This document shows, in pieces, positions 1 to 8,096 of a DNA stretch of 34,078 bases. Origin of the DNA: a bacterium (GTDB taxonomy: Bacteria; Margulisbacteria; Marinamargulisbacteria; SXXA01); the NCBI GenBank assembly GCA_947502965.1, contig CANNCG010000001.1, forward strand, positions 1-34,078. The letters are read 5' to 3'. Positions within the stretch are counted from its first letter, which is position 1. Every line of letters starts with the position of its first letter. A model generated the notes under the pieces. The model was not told where the DNA came from. It ran no database searches and saw nothing but the letters and a program-made list of their open reading frames with translations. A program made the position numbers and the translations under genes.

Positions 1-2
1 AT

Positions 3-131
3 GGTGGAAAAAAATATTTAGAAGTGTTCAATAGTGAAAAAAATGGGGAAAAATTCCTGGTGACTGAGATAGATGATTTGTATCAGCATAAAGATAAAAT
101 AATTTCTTCCCTTCAGACATATCTTTCATAA
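3..131 (+). CDS. C-terminal end of an unknown gene (5' end outside window)
   Basis: The frame beginning at base 3 is open from the window edge for 42 codons and ends in TAA at 129-131. The encoded tail is mixed charged/hydrophobic and ends ...SSLQTYLS. I recognise no family. It ends 31 bases before the next gene on the same strand, so it may be cotranscribed with it. In this A/T-rich stretch an open frame of this length could still be chance, so the call is tentative. Confidence 0.4.
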   Translation, partial: GGKKYLEVFNSEKNGEKFLVTEIDDLYQHKDKIISSLQTYLS

Positions 132-162
132 GGTTTTGATCTAAAAACATAGCCATTTAATA

Positions 163-1073
163 ATGCACAAGAAAAAACTTCCTCCAGCACCCAATAACAC
201 CTTCAATGACTTCCTGCTCTACACCACGCCCAATGGGAAGGTGAAGATCGAAATATTCCTCCACAATGAAACCATCTGGCTGACGCAGGAAAAAATCTCC
301 CAGCTGTTTGGGGTCGATAGAACGGTGGTCACCAAGCACCTCAAAAATATCTTCAAAAACAACGAACTCCAGGAAGATTCAGTATGTGCAAAAATTGCAC
401 GTACTGCCACCGATGGCAAAAAATATCCGACAAAATACTACAACCTCGACGCCATCATATCCGTCGGCTATCGGGTCAACTCCACCCAGGCGACACAATT
501 TAGAATATGGGCAACAGAGCGGCTCAAAGAATACATTATCAAAGGGTTTACCATGGATGATGAGCGGCTAAAAAATCCCGACAACATCTTTGGAAAAGAT
601 TATTTTGATGAACAGCTTGAACGCATTCGGGATATCCGATCTAGCGAACGCCGGTTTTATCAGAAAATAACGGACATTCATGCCCAGTGTAGTTCGGATT
701 ACGACAAAAACAGCGAAGCAACACAGGCATTCTTCGCGACAGTACAAAATAAACTCCATTGGGCGATTTCCAGAAAAACCGCCGCAGAAATCATTGTTTC
801 CCGAGCAAATGCCAACAAAGACACCATGGGGCTAACCACATGGAAAAATGCACCGGCGGGCAATATCCGTAAGACGGATGTTAGTATTGCTAAAAATTAT
901 CTCAATGAAGATGAAATGGATCATCTGAACCGCATCGTGAGCATGTATCTGGACTATGCAGAGCTACAGGCAAAGAATAGTATGCGCAGTACAGAATTAT
1001 TCAAGACAGACGCATGGCGTCAGATTTTGATCAGCATATAAAAGACCTGATAGCGAATGGGGATTCCCAATAA
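163..1073 (+). pseudogene. RhuM-family protein, broken by internal deletion and frameshift near its 3' end
   Basis: The frame 163-1041 encodes 292 residues with the RhuM (virulence-associated, putative DNA-binding) architecture. An N-terminal helix-turn-helix-like stretch (IWLTQEKISQLFGVDRTVV) is followed by the family hallmarks KKYPTKYYNLDAIISVGYRV and FRIWATERLKEYIIKGF. The last roughly 15 residues do not fit the family. From 993 a second frame (+2) reads RIIQDRRMASDFDQHIK and stops at 1073, which is the expected C-terminus of RhuM proteins. About 40 residues that normally link the two parts are missing, so an internal deletion has left the end out of frame. RhuM genes are usually accessory and often sit near restriction or toxin-antitoxin loci. 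No clear ribosome-binding site precedes 163. The 292-residue product might still fold. Confidence 0.75.
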
Positions 1074-1091
1074 GTAACCCCGCGTCACTAG

Positions 1092-1241
1092 AAAAACGAC
1101 ACGTTGACGAAGCCCACCCACCACAGGGCCCGCTTCTGGAAACTTCTCGATGAAAAATATACCAACTGGGAAAAGGTCAAAGAAAGGCTTGCCATAATCG
1201 GCGCGGATGTTGGTCAGTGGGCGCTTGTCCCCGCATACTAA
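1092..1241 (+). pseudogene. Unidentified C-terminal gene remnant
   Basis: After a TAG at 1089-1091, one frame is open for 49 codons to TAA at 1239-1241. It encodes a protein-like, tryptophan-containing segment (HHRARFWKLLDEKY...NWEKVKERLAIIGADVGQW). No good start or ribosome-binding site is visible; TTG at 1104 is the only candidate. It lies directly after the broken RhuM gene, so it looks like the tail of another gene truncated in the same rearrangement. I do not recognise the family. It could also be a very small intact gene. Confidence 0.3.
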
Positions 1242-1245
1242 ACCC

Positions 1246-1274
1246 TACACATTCCCCAACCCATCCGGTATACT
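1246..1274 (+). promoter_or_regulatory. Candidate sigma-70 promoter of the cupin-rmlD-amidase operon
   Basis: TACACA (1246-1251) is separated by 17 bases from TATACT (1269-1274). These match the -35 and -10 consensus at 4/6 and 5/6 positions. The expected start near 1281 would leave a leader of about 67 bases before the GTG at 1348. Judged by eye only. Confidence 0.4.
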
Positions 1275-1347
1275 AAAACCCTTTGGAGACAGCGGTCCAT
1301 TTTCATCACGGCGCTTTTGCACAATGTGCCATCACAGGAGTTATTGG

Positions 1348-1689
1348 GTGACACGATCTACACCCCCTTGGGGATATTGGGAAGTTTTACTAGACGAGAG
1401 CTACTGCAAAGTAAAGCGCGTCGCCGTCATGCCCGGACACCGTCTTAGCTATCAAAAACACTTCAAACGCTATGAAACCTGGGTCATCGTAGCCGGAACG
1501 GCAACCGTCACACTCAATGGCATCTCGAGCCAACACCACGTAGGCGAAGTCGTACGCATCCCCATCGAAGCCGAGCACCGGGTTGCCAACCAAGGCACAG
1601 AACCCCTCATTTTGATCGAAGTCCAACAAGGGATTTATTTCGGAGAAGATGACATCGTCCGACTCGAAGACGACTACGCCAGATCGTGA
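1348..1689 (+). CDS. Mannose-6-phosphate isomerase (type II) cupin-domain protein
   Basis: The 113-residue product is a single cupin of the type found at the C-terminus of bifunctional ManC/AlgA proteins. It shows PWGYWEVLL, VKRVAVMPGHRLSYQKH, ETWVIVAGTATVTLNG, the metal-site region IPIEAEHRVAN, and the typical ending IYFGEDDIVRLEDDYAR. Stand-alone versions are presumed sugar-phosphate or nucleotide-sugar isomerases in polysaccharide synthesis. GTG at 1348 is chosen because AGGAG (1336-1340) precedes it by seven bases; the open frame reaches back to 1207, but that upstream part does not resemble the family. It overlaps rmlD by GTGA. It is not RmlC: it is about 70 residues shorter than RmlC and lacks the RmlC sequence pattern. 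Confidence 0.85.
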   Translation: MTRSTPPWGYWEVLLDESYCKVKRVAVMPGHRLSYQKHFKRYETWVIVAGTATVTLNGISSQHHVGEVVRIPIEAEHRVANQGTEPLILIEVQQGIYFGEDDIVRLEDDYARS

Positions 1690-2552
1690 AACTGCTCATC
1701 ATCGGCACCGGTCTCATGGGAACGTCATTCAAAACGTTGTATCCGGAGGCCACTATACTGGGCGAACAGGACCTGGACATCACCCAGCCCGAGAGATTTC
1801 CAGCCGTCATAGATCCCATCGCACCAGATATGATCATCAACTGTGCCGCCTACACCCATGTCGACAAAGCCGAAACAGAGCCGGATAAAACCAATCTCAT
1901 TAACGGCACGGCAGTCGGTTATCTCGCGGCTTATGCCGCTTCACGTGACATCATTTTGGTTCATTTTTCAACCGATTATATCTTTGATGGCCAAGGCAGC
2001 CAGCCCTATGTGGAAGACGATGTCCCCTCCCCTATAAATGCCTATGGCTATTCCAAATGGCTCGGGGAAGTGGCCTTGGCCAAACATGGCAAAAATACCT
2101 ATATGTTTCGTATCCAGTGGATTTACGGAAAAAATGGGGGGAATTTTGTCGAAGCCATCCGAAAAAAAGCAAGGGAAACAGGCCATCTCGATGTCGTGAA
2201 TGACCAATGGGGAAGTCCCACGTGGAGTCTGGATCTGGCCCAAAAAATCGGGTATTTTCTACAACTATCCGCCACCAAAACCACAGAACGCCCTCCCTTC
2301 GGCATTTACCATGTTGCGGCAACAGGACAAACCAACTGGCATGACTTTGCCCGAGAAATCCTCGCACAAACAGGCATTGGGGCATCCCTATCTGCCATCT
2401 CATCTGAAGCCATGCCCAGACCTGCGAAACGCCCCACAAATGGGCGTCTCAACTGCGCCAAATTCGCCCAATATGCAGCCCTCCCCATGCCTTGGCAAGA
2501 CGGCTTACGCCACTATCTCAGGAGTCTTGCCCAAGACAGTCAAGAGGCATGA
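1686..2552 (+). CDS. rmlD: dTDP-4-dehydrorhamnose reductase RmlD
   Basis: RmlD catalyses the final NAD(P)H-dependent reduction to dTDP-L-rhamnose in the cytoplasm. The 288-residue protein begins with a Rossmann loop (GTGLMGTSF) and has the extended-SDR signature YGYSKWLGE (Tyr-x3-Lys) preceded by HFSTDYIFDG, as usual for RmlD. Further family motifs are PDMIINCAAYTHVDKAE, and FRIQWIYG in place of the common FRTSWVY. Its GTG start overlaps the cupin stop (GTGA) and its stop overlaps the next gene's ATG, so translation is coupled. rmlA and rmlB lie about 3.6 kb further on, on the same strand but in a separate cluster. Confidence 0.93.
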   Translation: MKLLIIGTGLMGTSFKTLYPEATILGEQDLDITQPERFPAVIDPIAPDMIINCAAYTHVDKAETEPDKTNLINGTAVGYLAAYAASRDIILVHFSTDYIFDGQGSQPYVEDDVPSPINAYGYSKWLGEVALAKHGKNTYMFRIQWIYGKNGGNFVEAIRKKARETGHLDVVNDQWGSPTWSLDLAQKIGYFLQLSATKTTERPPFGIYHVAATGQTNWHDFAREILAQTGIGASLSAISSEAMPRPAKRPTNGRLNCAKFAQYAALPMPWQDGLRHYLRSLAQDSQEA

Positions 2553-3364
2553 CGTCTCTCAAAATCGCATTGATTCAATTTAATGCAAATGCCGATAAAA
2601 CAGACAATCTCAAGCGCGCTTTAAGCTATGCCCATCAGGCCATTGAACAACGGGCAAAGTTCATCTTGTTTCCCGAAAGCTTTAACCAACGTGGCACGCA
2701 TGCGGTCATGCGCAACGGTGCAGAAAGCATCCCCAATGGGCTCTCTGTCGCGCCCTTCATGGCCTTGGCCAAAGCCAAACGTGTCAGTATTCTGATTAAT
2801 TTTTGCCAAACACCCACAGATCCCACAGACAAGCTTTTGAATACCAGTCTCCTGATGCACCATGATGGCCGTATCGCCGCAGCGTACAACAAAATCCATC
2901 TCTTTGATGTGGACATTGCAGAGAAAAAGTTTCGAGAAAGCGACCTCTTCCTCTCTGGCACAACACCCGTCCTCACCACCGTTTCGGGTGTCAGTGTGGG
3001 CCTCTCTATTTGCTATGATCTGCGGTTTCCAGAGCTCTACAGACATTACGCCCAACACGGGGCAAAGATTCTCTGCATCCCTGCGTCATTTACAGCGCCC
3101 ACAGGCAAAGCCCATTGGGAGATATTGTTACGCGCACGTGCCATCGAAAATCAGTGTTTCGTACTCGCGCCCGCCCAAACAGGTCCAGGTGCAAACGGGG
3201 TACAAACCTACGGACATAGTATGGCCATAGACCCTTGGGGAAACATTCTCTGCGAAGGCAGTGAAGCGCAAGAAGACGTTCTCATCGCTAATTTGGATTT
3301 CCATGCCCAGGATCTCTTGCGCCGTCAGTTTCCGGTGTTGCAGCATACCAAAAGCTCTTTTTGA
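2549..3364 (+). CDS. Carbon-nitrogen hydrolase, Nit/omega-amidase type
   Basis: The 271-residue nitrilase-superfamily protein carries the Glu-Lys-Cys triad: Glu in ILFPESFN, Lys in AAYNKIHLFDVD, and Cys in GLSICYDLRFPELYR. The CYDLRFPELY block is typical of the Nit1/Nit2 branch (deaminated-glutathione amidase and omega-amidase), which repairs side products of transaminases and glutathione metabolism. The start is set at ATG 2549, which overlaps the rmlD stop (ATGA) and follows AAGAGG-like bases; a longer frame reaches back to 2492 inside rmlD. The neighbouring sugar genes do not suggest a specific substrate. A strong hairpin terminator begins at its stop codon. Confidence 0.87.
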   Translation: MTSLKIALIQFNANADKTDNLKRALSYAHQAIEQRAKFILFPESFNQRGTHAVMRNGAESIPNGLSVAPFMALAKAKRVSILINFCQTPTDPTDKLLNTSLLMHHDGRIAAAYNKIHLFDVDIAEKKFRESDLFLSGTTPVLTTVSGVSVGLSICYDLRFPELYRHYAQHGAKILCIPASFTAPTGKAHWEILLRARAIENQCFVLAPAQTGPGANGVQTYGHSMAIDPWGNILCEGSEAQEDVLIANLDFHAQDLLRRQFPVLQHTKSSF

Positions 3365-3406
3365 AGCTATTTTTCTTGGTGTTACCAAGAAAAATAGCTT
3401 CTTTTT
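3363..3406. terminator. Bidirectional intrinsic terminator
   Basis: A perfect 18-bp inverted repeat (arms 3363-3380 and 3384-3401, three-base loop GTT) is followed by five T on the plus strand. It includes the amidase stop codon and ends at the stop of the converging hydrolase gene. It can end both transcripts, since A-rich bases inside the stem give a T-rich end on the minus strand. Confidence 0.88.
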
Positions 3407-4151
3407 ACCGCCCATCCTCCCTCCAAGTTCTCAAAACCCCTCTAAAAAATTCAGGGAAATTGGGCGGATAGACATGAAACGAATTGGGAAAGACATGTAG
3501 CTTTGTTGCGATCCCATTCTCTTTTAGCCGACGGTGAAACCCGGTCAAAGACGCTTCCGTCATATCCCCATAACCTGTGACCAAATAAAAATGAGACTGT
3601 CGGTACAGGTCTTTAGAAAGCCCTTCCTCAAAAATGGGGGTAGTTAAGCTGTTATAAAACCCATACAAACACATCACACGGGGGAACACCTCAGGGTATT
3701 TCAGCCCCAGTTCAATGGCATAATTTCCGCCACGTGAAAAACCGGCCACATAAACACGAGAGGGATCTACCCCATAACGGTTTACCATCTGGTCTCGCAA
3801 TTCACGGATACGCGCACGATCATCCACGGGTTCTCTGGTATACCCATGTTCATACGCATTGCCAGAAGGCACCAATACGATCAGATTCAGCCGCTCCGCA
3901 ACAGGCTGCCAAACCATCAGCGCATCCTCGGGCATTTGCCGAAGTCCGTGCAGCGCGATCACGAGCCCTCTATCGCCAAAAGAAACATCATAGCCTTCTG
4001 GCCAATAAATGCGCCCCGTAGCACCAGAAGGCAACGCCAGTCTATCGGGTACCGCCTCACCACTGAGCCCGACCAAAAGCCCGCCCAATAAAATCAAAAC
4101 GAGACTAAGAAACGTATACGTTATTCTGCGTCTGGTGCGGCTAGCGACCAT
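3405..4151 (-). CDS. Exported or membrane-anchored alpha/beta hydrolase (esterase-like)
   Basis: The 248-residue protein has a basic N-terminus and a hydrophobic segment (about residues 10-30, YTFLSLVLILLGGLLVGLSG) acting as signal peptide or anchor. A catalytic alpha/beta-hydrolase fold follows. It shows VIALHGLRQ (oxyanion region), the nucleophile elbow VAGFSRGGNYAIEL, an acid candidate in VTGYGDMTEA, and a late His in FPNSFHVYP. The closest general type is the polyhydroxybutyrate-depolymerase/feruloyl-esterase/phospholipase group, with the substrate unknown. Its start overlaps the upstream gene by 31 bases. It is the last gene of a three-gene minus-strand operon. Confidence 0.75.
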   Translation of the reverse strand: MVASRTRRRITYTFLSLVLILLGGLLVGLSGEAVPDRLALPSGATGRIYWPEGYDVSFGDRGLVIALHGLRQMPEDALMVWQPVAERLNLIVLVPSGNAYEHGYTREPVDDRARIRELRDQMVNRYGVDPSRVYVAGFSRGGNYAIELGLKYPEVFPRVMCLYGFYNSLTTPIFEEGLSKDLYRQSHFYLVTGYGDMTEASLTGFHRRLKENGIATKLHVFPNSFHVYPPNFPEFFRGVLRTWREDGR

Positions 4152-4651
4152 TCAAATACCCGTTCTTCAAGTTCAAAGATAGACAAACGCAAGGCCTTTG
4201 GAAAATGAGAAACAGTAAAGGTGAGTGTCCCTACTTTATTATATTCATCTTCGTCACGCAGATCCCACTCTACAGGCGAATAAGGGGTATCCTCCTCATC
4301 CAGCAACATGGTGGTTTCCAAGGGATTCATCCCCACACTTTCACTGTTTTGATATGAGGATAAGGTCACCACAAACTGAACTTGTTCATCAGAGACATGA
4401 ACCGGCTCCACTTCTATTTTCAGTTCATTTTCCACAGACACTTTTTTGGGTAAACGCACAGGATCCTTTTTTTTTAGCTCAAGACCTGCCACTTCTTGGT
4501 CCATATGTGCACCCTTTACGCCACCCGTATTCTGAGACAAAGAAGGCACTCCCAAAAAATAGGCCACGACTAACAATAGGACTGAGAGTCCACCAGCAAT
4601 GACCGTTATAAACCGACGTTTGTTTTTCAGGACTGCCATTTGATAGAGCAT
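4121..4651 (-). CDS. Hypothetical membrane-anchored protein
   Basis: The 176-residue protein is not recognised. After a basic start (KNKRR) one transmembrane or signal segment is visible (FITVIAGGLSVLLLVVAYFLG). About 130 residues rich in acidic and beta-forming residues follow, predicted to lie outside the cytoplasmic membrane, with no cysteine pair. ATG 4651 overlaps the end of the upstream thioredoxin-like gene; ATG 4639 is an alternative start. The coupling on both sides suggests a shared periplasmic task with the redoxin and the hydrolase, but that is inference from position only. Confidence 0.65.
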   Translation of the reverse strand: MLYQMAVLKNKRRFITVIAGGLSVLLLVVAYFLGVPSLSQNTGGVKGAHMDQEVAGLELKKKDPVRLPKKVSVENELKIEVEPVHVSDEQVQFVVTLSSYQNSESVGMNPLETTMLLDEEDTPYSPVEWDLRDEDEYNKVGTLTFTVSHFPKALRLSIFELEERVFEWSLAAPDAE

Positions 4652-5178
4652 CCCATCGTGGCGTACTGCGTGGTGAGAGACGGCTCCCCCTCGATCAACG
4701 CATGAACCGCCATCTGTAATTCTTTGCGAGAAACATCGGCTTCGGACTTCCAGTTGTCATCCAAACGTCCGTGGTAAAACAAACGCCCCTCACCATCTAA
4801 CAAATAGATATCAGGCGTACACTGCGCCTGATACGCCCTCGCCACAGACTGGGTTTCGTCTACCAGATAGGGGAATAGGATTCCCCACTGATGGCTTTTT
4901 TCACGCATGCGGTCCGGCGAATCTTCGGGATAATTGGGATGGATATTGGGGTTGATGGCAACCGTGGCAACGCCCTCTTCTTCGGCCCAAGCCGCGAATC
5001 GGATCAGACGTGGCCATATCGCCAAAGCATAGGGACAATGATTACACGTAAACACTACCAACAAGCCCTTTTTTCCCATAAGCGATTTTTGGGTATACCG
5101 CTTTCCGTCAGGCGTAGCGAGTTCAAAATCAGGCATCATTTGCCCCATTTCCAGGGCCACAGATTCCACAAGCGCCAC
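4627..5178 (-). CDS. Thioredoxin-fold AhpC/TSA-like redoxin
   Basis: The 183-residue protein starts with the redoxin pattern MGQMMPDFELATPDGKRYT, followed by LLVVFTCNHCPYALAIWPR with a CxxC centre (Cys-Asn-His-Cys-Pro-Tyr). It then has QAQCTPDIYLLDGEGRLFYHGRLDD, where cis-Pro follows Thr. This form belongs to the stand-alone CNHCPY thioredoxin-family/AhpC-TSA proteins of presumed thiol-disulfide reductase function. No signal peptide is seen, so it is probably cytoplasmic. The GTG start at 5178 is preceded by AAGGAG at good spacing. It is the first gene of the operon running to 3405. Confidence 0.82.
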   Translation of the reverse strand: MALVESVALEMGQMMPDFELATPDGKRYTQKSLMGKKGLLVVFTCNHCPYALAIWPRLIRFAAWAEEEGVATVAINPNIHPNYPEDSPDRMREKSHQWGILFPYLVDETQSVARAYQAQCTPDIYLLDGEGRLFYHGRLDDNWKSEADVSRKELQMAVHALIEGEPSLTTQYATMGCSIKWQS

Positions 5179-5279
5179 GACAATCTCCTTTTCTTTATAT
5201 AGGGCTACCCCAAATAATAGTCACAGTAGGTAATCGTTACGCTACACGGGGGCTTGAGGGCATCAGCCCCAAAAAAACA

Positions 5280-5335
5280 TTCTTGCGCGGCTTTGCCGCG
5301 CAAGAAAAAGGGATGCTGAAAAGGCTTCGCCCTTT
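5280..5335. repeat. Two tandem hairpins in the redoxin-pirin divergent gap
   Basis: The first hairpin has perfect 12-bp arms (5280-5291 and 5295-5306) around TTT. Read on the minus strand it is followed after two bases by seven T, so it resembles a terminator. A second, weaker hairpin has AAAGG (5320-5324) and CCTTT (5331-5335) around CTTCGC. No annotated transcript would run into the terminator from the pirin side. The rest of 5179-5457 holds no gene that I can support. Confidence 0.55.
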
Positions 5336-5457
5336 CGATCCCCCGCCCATAGCGCACCAATTATCTCCGTAGGGTAGTAGGTGATAGAACCAATGTAAAG
5401 ATCTATGCTAAAGTAACCCCCCATACCTTAGAAATTTCCCCTCAAAAAGGAGCATTT

Positions 5458-6171
5458 ATGACCCCGACATCTCCAAGTTACGCATTGCGGCCATCTGCAG
5501 AACGTGGCCACGCAGACCATGGCTGGCTCAAGGCCACCCATAGCTTTTCTTTCGCCAACTATCACGACCCAAAACACATGCATTTTCGGGCATTACGGGT
5601 ACTCAATCAGGACAAAGTGGCCCCCCATAGCGGCTTTGCCACACATCCCCATCAAGAAATGGAAATTGTCACGATTGTGCTCTCCGGCCGTCTCGAACAC
5701 AAAGACAGCACAGGCAATACCGGACAACTGGGAGCCGCCGATATTCAGGTCATGCACGCAGGCACAGGCCTCACCCATAGCGAAAAAAACCCTGGGGAAG
5801 ACTGGTTACATTTGCTCCAAATATGGCTGATACCGAAGACTAAAGGCGTCACCCCCAGCTGGGAACAAAAACAATTCGATATGACCGCCCCCCGCCATGA
5901 CGTATTCCTCTGCTCAGAACATGCGGAAAACGGCAGTTTGAAACTCTACCAAGATGCCGCTATTCGTTCCGTAGGTCTACCAGAAAACGCCGACTGGCAC
6001 TATGCCCTTAGTCCCTCACGACATGCATGGCTGCACTTGGTGTCAGGACAGATCCGCATCAATGACACACACACCCTCATCGCCGGCGACAGCATCGGCA
6101 TCTCCTATGTGGACACGGTTACCATTGTGGCCGCAGAGTCCGCACGATTTATTTGGTTCGACCTCGCGTAA
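5458..6171 (+). CDS. Pirin family protein (YhhW-like)
   Basis: The 237-residue bicupin has the pirin hallmarks: an N-terminal SFSFANYHDP, LRVLNQDKVAPHSGFATHPHQEMEIVTIVLSG with the metal-binding His-x-His and Glu, HKDSTGN, MHAGTGLTHSE (second His), and LLQIWLIP. Bacterial members include quercetin 2,3-dioxygenase-like YhhW; many are regulators or stress proteins of unknown substrate. ATG 5458 follows AAAAAGGAG at seven bases. It precedes rmlA by ten bases and is probably cotranscribed with rmlA-rmlB. A function in sugar metabolism is not implied by its sequence. Confidence 0.9.
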   Translation: MTPTSPSYALRPSAERGHADHGWLKATHSFSFANYHDPKHMHFRALRVLNQDKVAPHSGFATHPHQEMEIVTIVLSGRLEHKDSTGNTGQLGAADIQVMHAGTGLTHSEKNPGEDWLHLLQIWLIPKTKGVTPSWEQKQFDMTAPRHDVFLCSEHAENGSLKLYQDAAIRSVGLPENADWHYALSPSRHAWLHLVSGQIRINDTHTLIAGDSIGISYVDTVTIVAAESARFIWFDLA

Positions 6172-6181
6172 AGGAAATAAA

Positions 6182-7060
6182 ATGAAAGCCATTGTCTTAG
6201 CCGGAGGGTCTGGCAGCCGTCTGTATCCGCTCACCCGCGTCATCTCAAAGCAGCTGCTCCCGATCTATGACAAACCCATGATCTACTACCCCTTGTCCGT
6301 TCTCATGCTCGCAGGGATTCGTGAGGTTTTGATTATTTCAACGCCGCAAGACATTGGCCGCTTCGAGCAAGTGTTGGGGAATGGACAGCAATGGGGCATC
6401 CACCTCGAATACGCCGTACAAGACCACCCTGGAGGTATTTCACAAGCCTTTTTGGTAGGTGAGAAATTTATCAATGGCGAACCCTGCGCCCTGATTCTGG
6501 GAGACAACATTTTTTACGGACGTGGACTCAGCGGGATGCTCACAGAGGCCGTCGCGAGAAGTCATGATACCGCCACTGTGTTTGCCTATTACGTGCAAGA
6601 CCCCGAACGCTTTGGCGTCGTCAGTTTTGACGCAAACAAAAATGCCCTGGATATCGAAGAAAAACCCCAAAATCCAAAATCAAATTATGCCGTAACCGGG
6701 CTGTATTTCTACGACAACACCGTGGTCGAAAAAACCAAGGCCCTCGCCCCTTCCGCACGTGGCGAATTGGAAATCACCGATTTGAACCGACGCTATCTCA
6801 AAGAAAAAAAGCTCAAAGTGGAGCAACTAGGACGCGGGTTTGCATGGCTGGACACGGGCACACATGACAGTCTTTTAGAGGCCGGAAATTTCGTAGAAAC
6901 AATCGAAAAGCGTCAGGGATTAAAAATCGCATGCTTGGAAGAAATCGCCTACATCAAAGGATTTATCGACCAAGAGGCCCTCATCGCACTGGCAAAACCC
7001 ATGGCCAAAATTGAATATGGTCAATATTTACTCAAAATCAGTCAGGAGTCCCGTCTGTGA
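6182..7060 (+). CDS. rmlA: Glucose-1-phosphate thymidylyltransferase RmlA
   Basis: RmlA makes dTDP-glucose from glucose-1-phosphate and dTTP, the first step of dTDP-rhamnose synthesis. The 292-residue protein has the nucleotidyltransferase signature GGSGSRLYPLT (residues 8-18), SKQLLPIYDKPMIYYPLS, the metal-binding region LILGDNIFYG, FGVVSFD, IEEKP, and FAWLDTGTHDSLLEA. Length is normal (about 290). ATG 6182 follows AAAGGAA; the frame runs upstream to 6002 only inside pirin. Its stop overlaps the rmlB GTG. Confidence 0.97.
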   Translation: MKAIVLAGGSGSRLYPLTRVISKQLLPIYDKPMIYYPLSVLMLAGIREVLIISTPQDIGRFEQVLGNGQQWGIHLEYAVQDHPGGISQAFLVGEKFINGEPCALILGDNIFYGRGLSGMLTEAVARSHDTATVFAYYVQDPERFGVVSFDANKNALDIEEKPQNPKSNYAVTGLYFYDNTVVEKTKALAPSARGELEITDLNRRYLKEKKLKVEQLGRGFAWLDTGTHDSLLEAGNFVETIEKRQGLKIACLEEIAYIKGFIDQEALIALAKPMAKIEYGQYLLKISQESRL

Positions 7061-8091
7061 AAAACATTCTTGTCACGGGTGGCGCAGGGTTTATCGGCGC
7101 CAACTTTGTCCCCTATTTTCTCGAAAAAAACCCCGATTGCAGCATTATTACCCTAGACAAATTGACCTATGCCGGCAATCTCACGCATTTGGCAGATGTC
7201 ATCCATCACCCCAGACACAAATTCATCCAAGGGGATATTTGCAATGCAGAGATGGTGCAGCATATTTTCAAGGAATACCACATCCAAGGCGTGGTGCATT
7301 TTGCAGCAGAAAGCCATGTCGACAACTCCATTTCAGGACCCCGTGTTTTTGTTGAAACCAACGTAATGGGGACATTTGTTTTGCTCGAAACGGCCAGACA
7401 CGCATGGATGAATGGCCCTCATAAAATCAAAGACCATGCCTACTACAATCGGTTTCACCATGTCTCCACAGACGAGGTCTATGGGTCTCTTAGCCAAATA
7501 GGGGCCTTCACAGAGACAACCCCCTACGCCCCAAATTCCCCCTACAGTGCGACAAAGGCCAGCAGCGATTTCCTCGTACGAAGCTATTTCCACACCTACG
7601 GTCTGAATGTCGTGACCACCAACTGTTCCAACAACTTTGGGCCAAAACAACACAAAGAAAAACTGATTCCCACCATTATACGCAAGGCCTTGGCCAGCGA
7701 GCCCATTCCCATTTACGGCGATGGCAAAAATGTCCGCGACTGGCTCTACGTCCTAGACCACTGCGAAGCCATTGATCTGGTTTTTCATCAGGGAAAAACA
7801 GGAGAAACCTATAATATTGGTTCAGAAAATGAAGTTGAAAATCTCAAATTGGCCCAAAAAATCTGTCACATTCTAGACAGTTTACAGCCACGTACAGACG
7901 GAAACAGCTACACCTCGTTGATCACCTTTGTCCCGGATAGACCTGGGCATGACCACCGCTATGCCATCGATGCCACCAAAATTCAGGAAGCACTGGGATG
8001 GCGATCCGGCACCGCCTTTGCAGATAGCCTTCGAGATACCATTCAATGGTATCTGTCTACGCCCAACAAACCGTTAAGGACGGCAACTTAA
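7057..8091 (+). CDS. rmlB: dTDP-glucose 4,6-dehydratase RmlB
   Basis: RmlB oxidises and dehydrates dTDP-glucose to dTDP-4-keto-6-deoxyglucose. The 344-residue extended SDR has GGAGFIG (residues 8-14), the family block HFAAESHVDNSI, HVSTDEVYG, the catalytic YSATKASSDFLVRSY (Tyr-x3-Lys), TNCSNNFGP, and the C-terminal VPDRPGHDHRYAID. It starts at GTG 7057, overlapping the rmlA stop by four bases. Its last 18 bases overlap the converging FkbM gene. rmlC, which should act after this enzyme, is not in the window. Confidence 0.96.
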   Translation: MKNILVTGGAGFIGANFVPYFLEKNPDCSIITLDKLTYAGNLTHLADVIHHPRHKFIQGDICNAEMVQHIFKEYHIQGVVHFAAESHVDNSISGPRVFVETNVMGTFVLLETARHAWMNGPHKIKDHAYYNRFHHVSTDEVYGSLSQIGAFTETTPYAPNSPYSATKASSDFLVRSYFHTYGLNVVTTNCSNNFGPKQHKEKLIPTIIRKALASEPIPIYGDGKNVRDWLYVLDHCEAIDLVFHQGKTGETYNIGSENEVENLKLAQKICHILDSLQPRTDGNSYTSLITFVPDRPGHDHRYAIDATKIQEALGWRSGTAFADSLRDTIQWYLSTPNKPLRTAT

Positions 8092-8096
8092 CGGTT
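8069..8096. terminator. Hairpin at the convergent rmlB/FkbM 3' overlap
   Basis: Nine-base perfect arms (8069-8077 and 8088-8096) surround a ten-base loop that spans both stop codons. Only short T runs follow in either direction, so termination is plausible but weakly supported. Confidence 0.45.

Noticed and set aside
1348..1689. The cupin as RmlC (dTDP-4-dehydrorhamnose 3,5-epimerase)
   Set aside because: It is too short and its motifs (PGHRLSYQKH, GEDDIVRLEDDY) are those of the mannose-6-phosphate isomerase type II domain, not RmlC.
2032..2439. 135-residue minus-strand frame opposite rmlD
   Set aside because: Shadow of rmlD; no start context and no recognisable motif.
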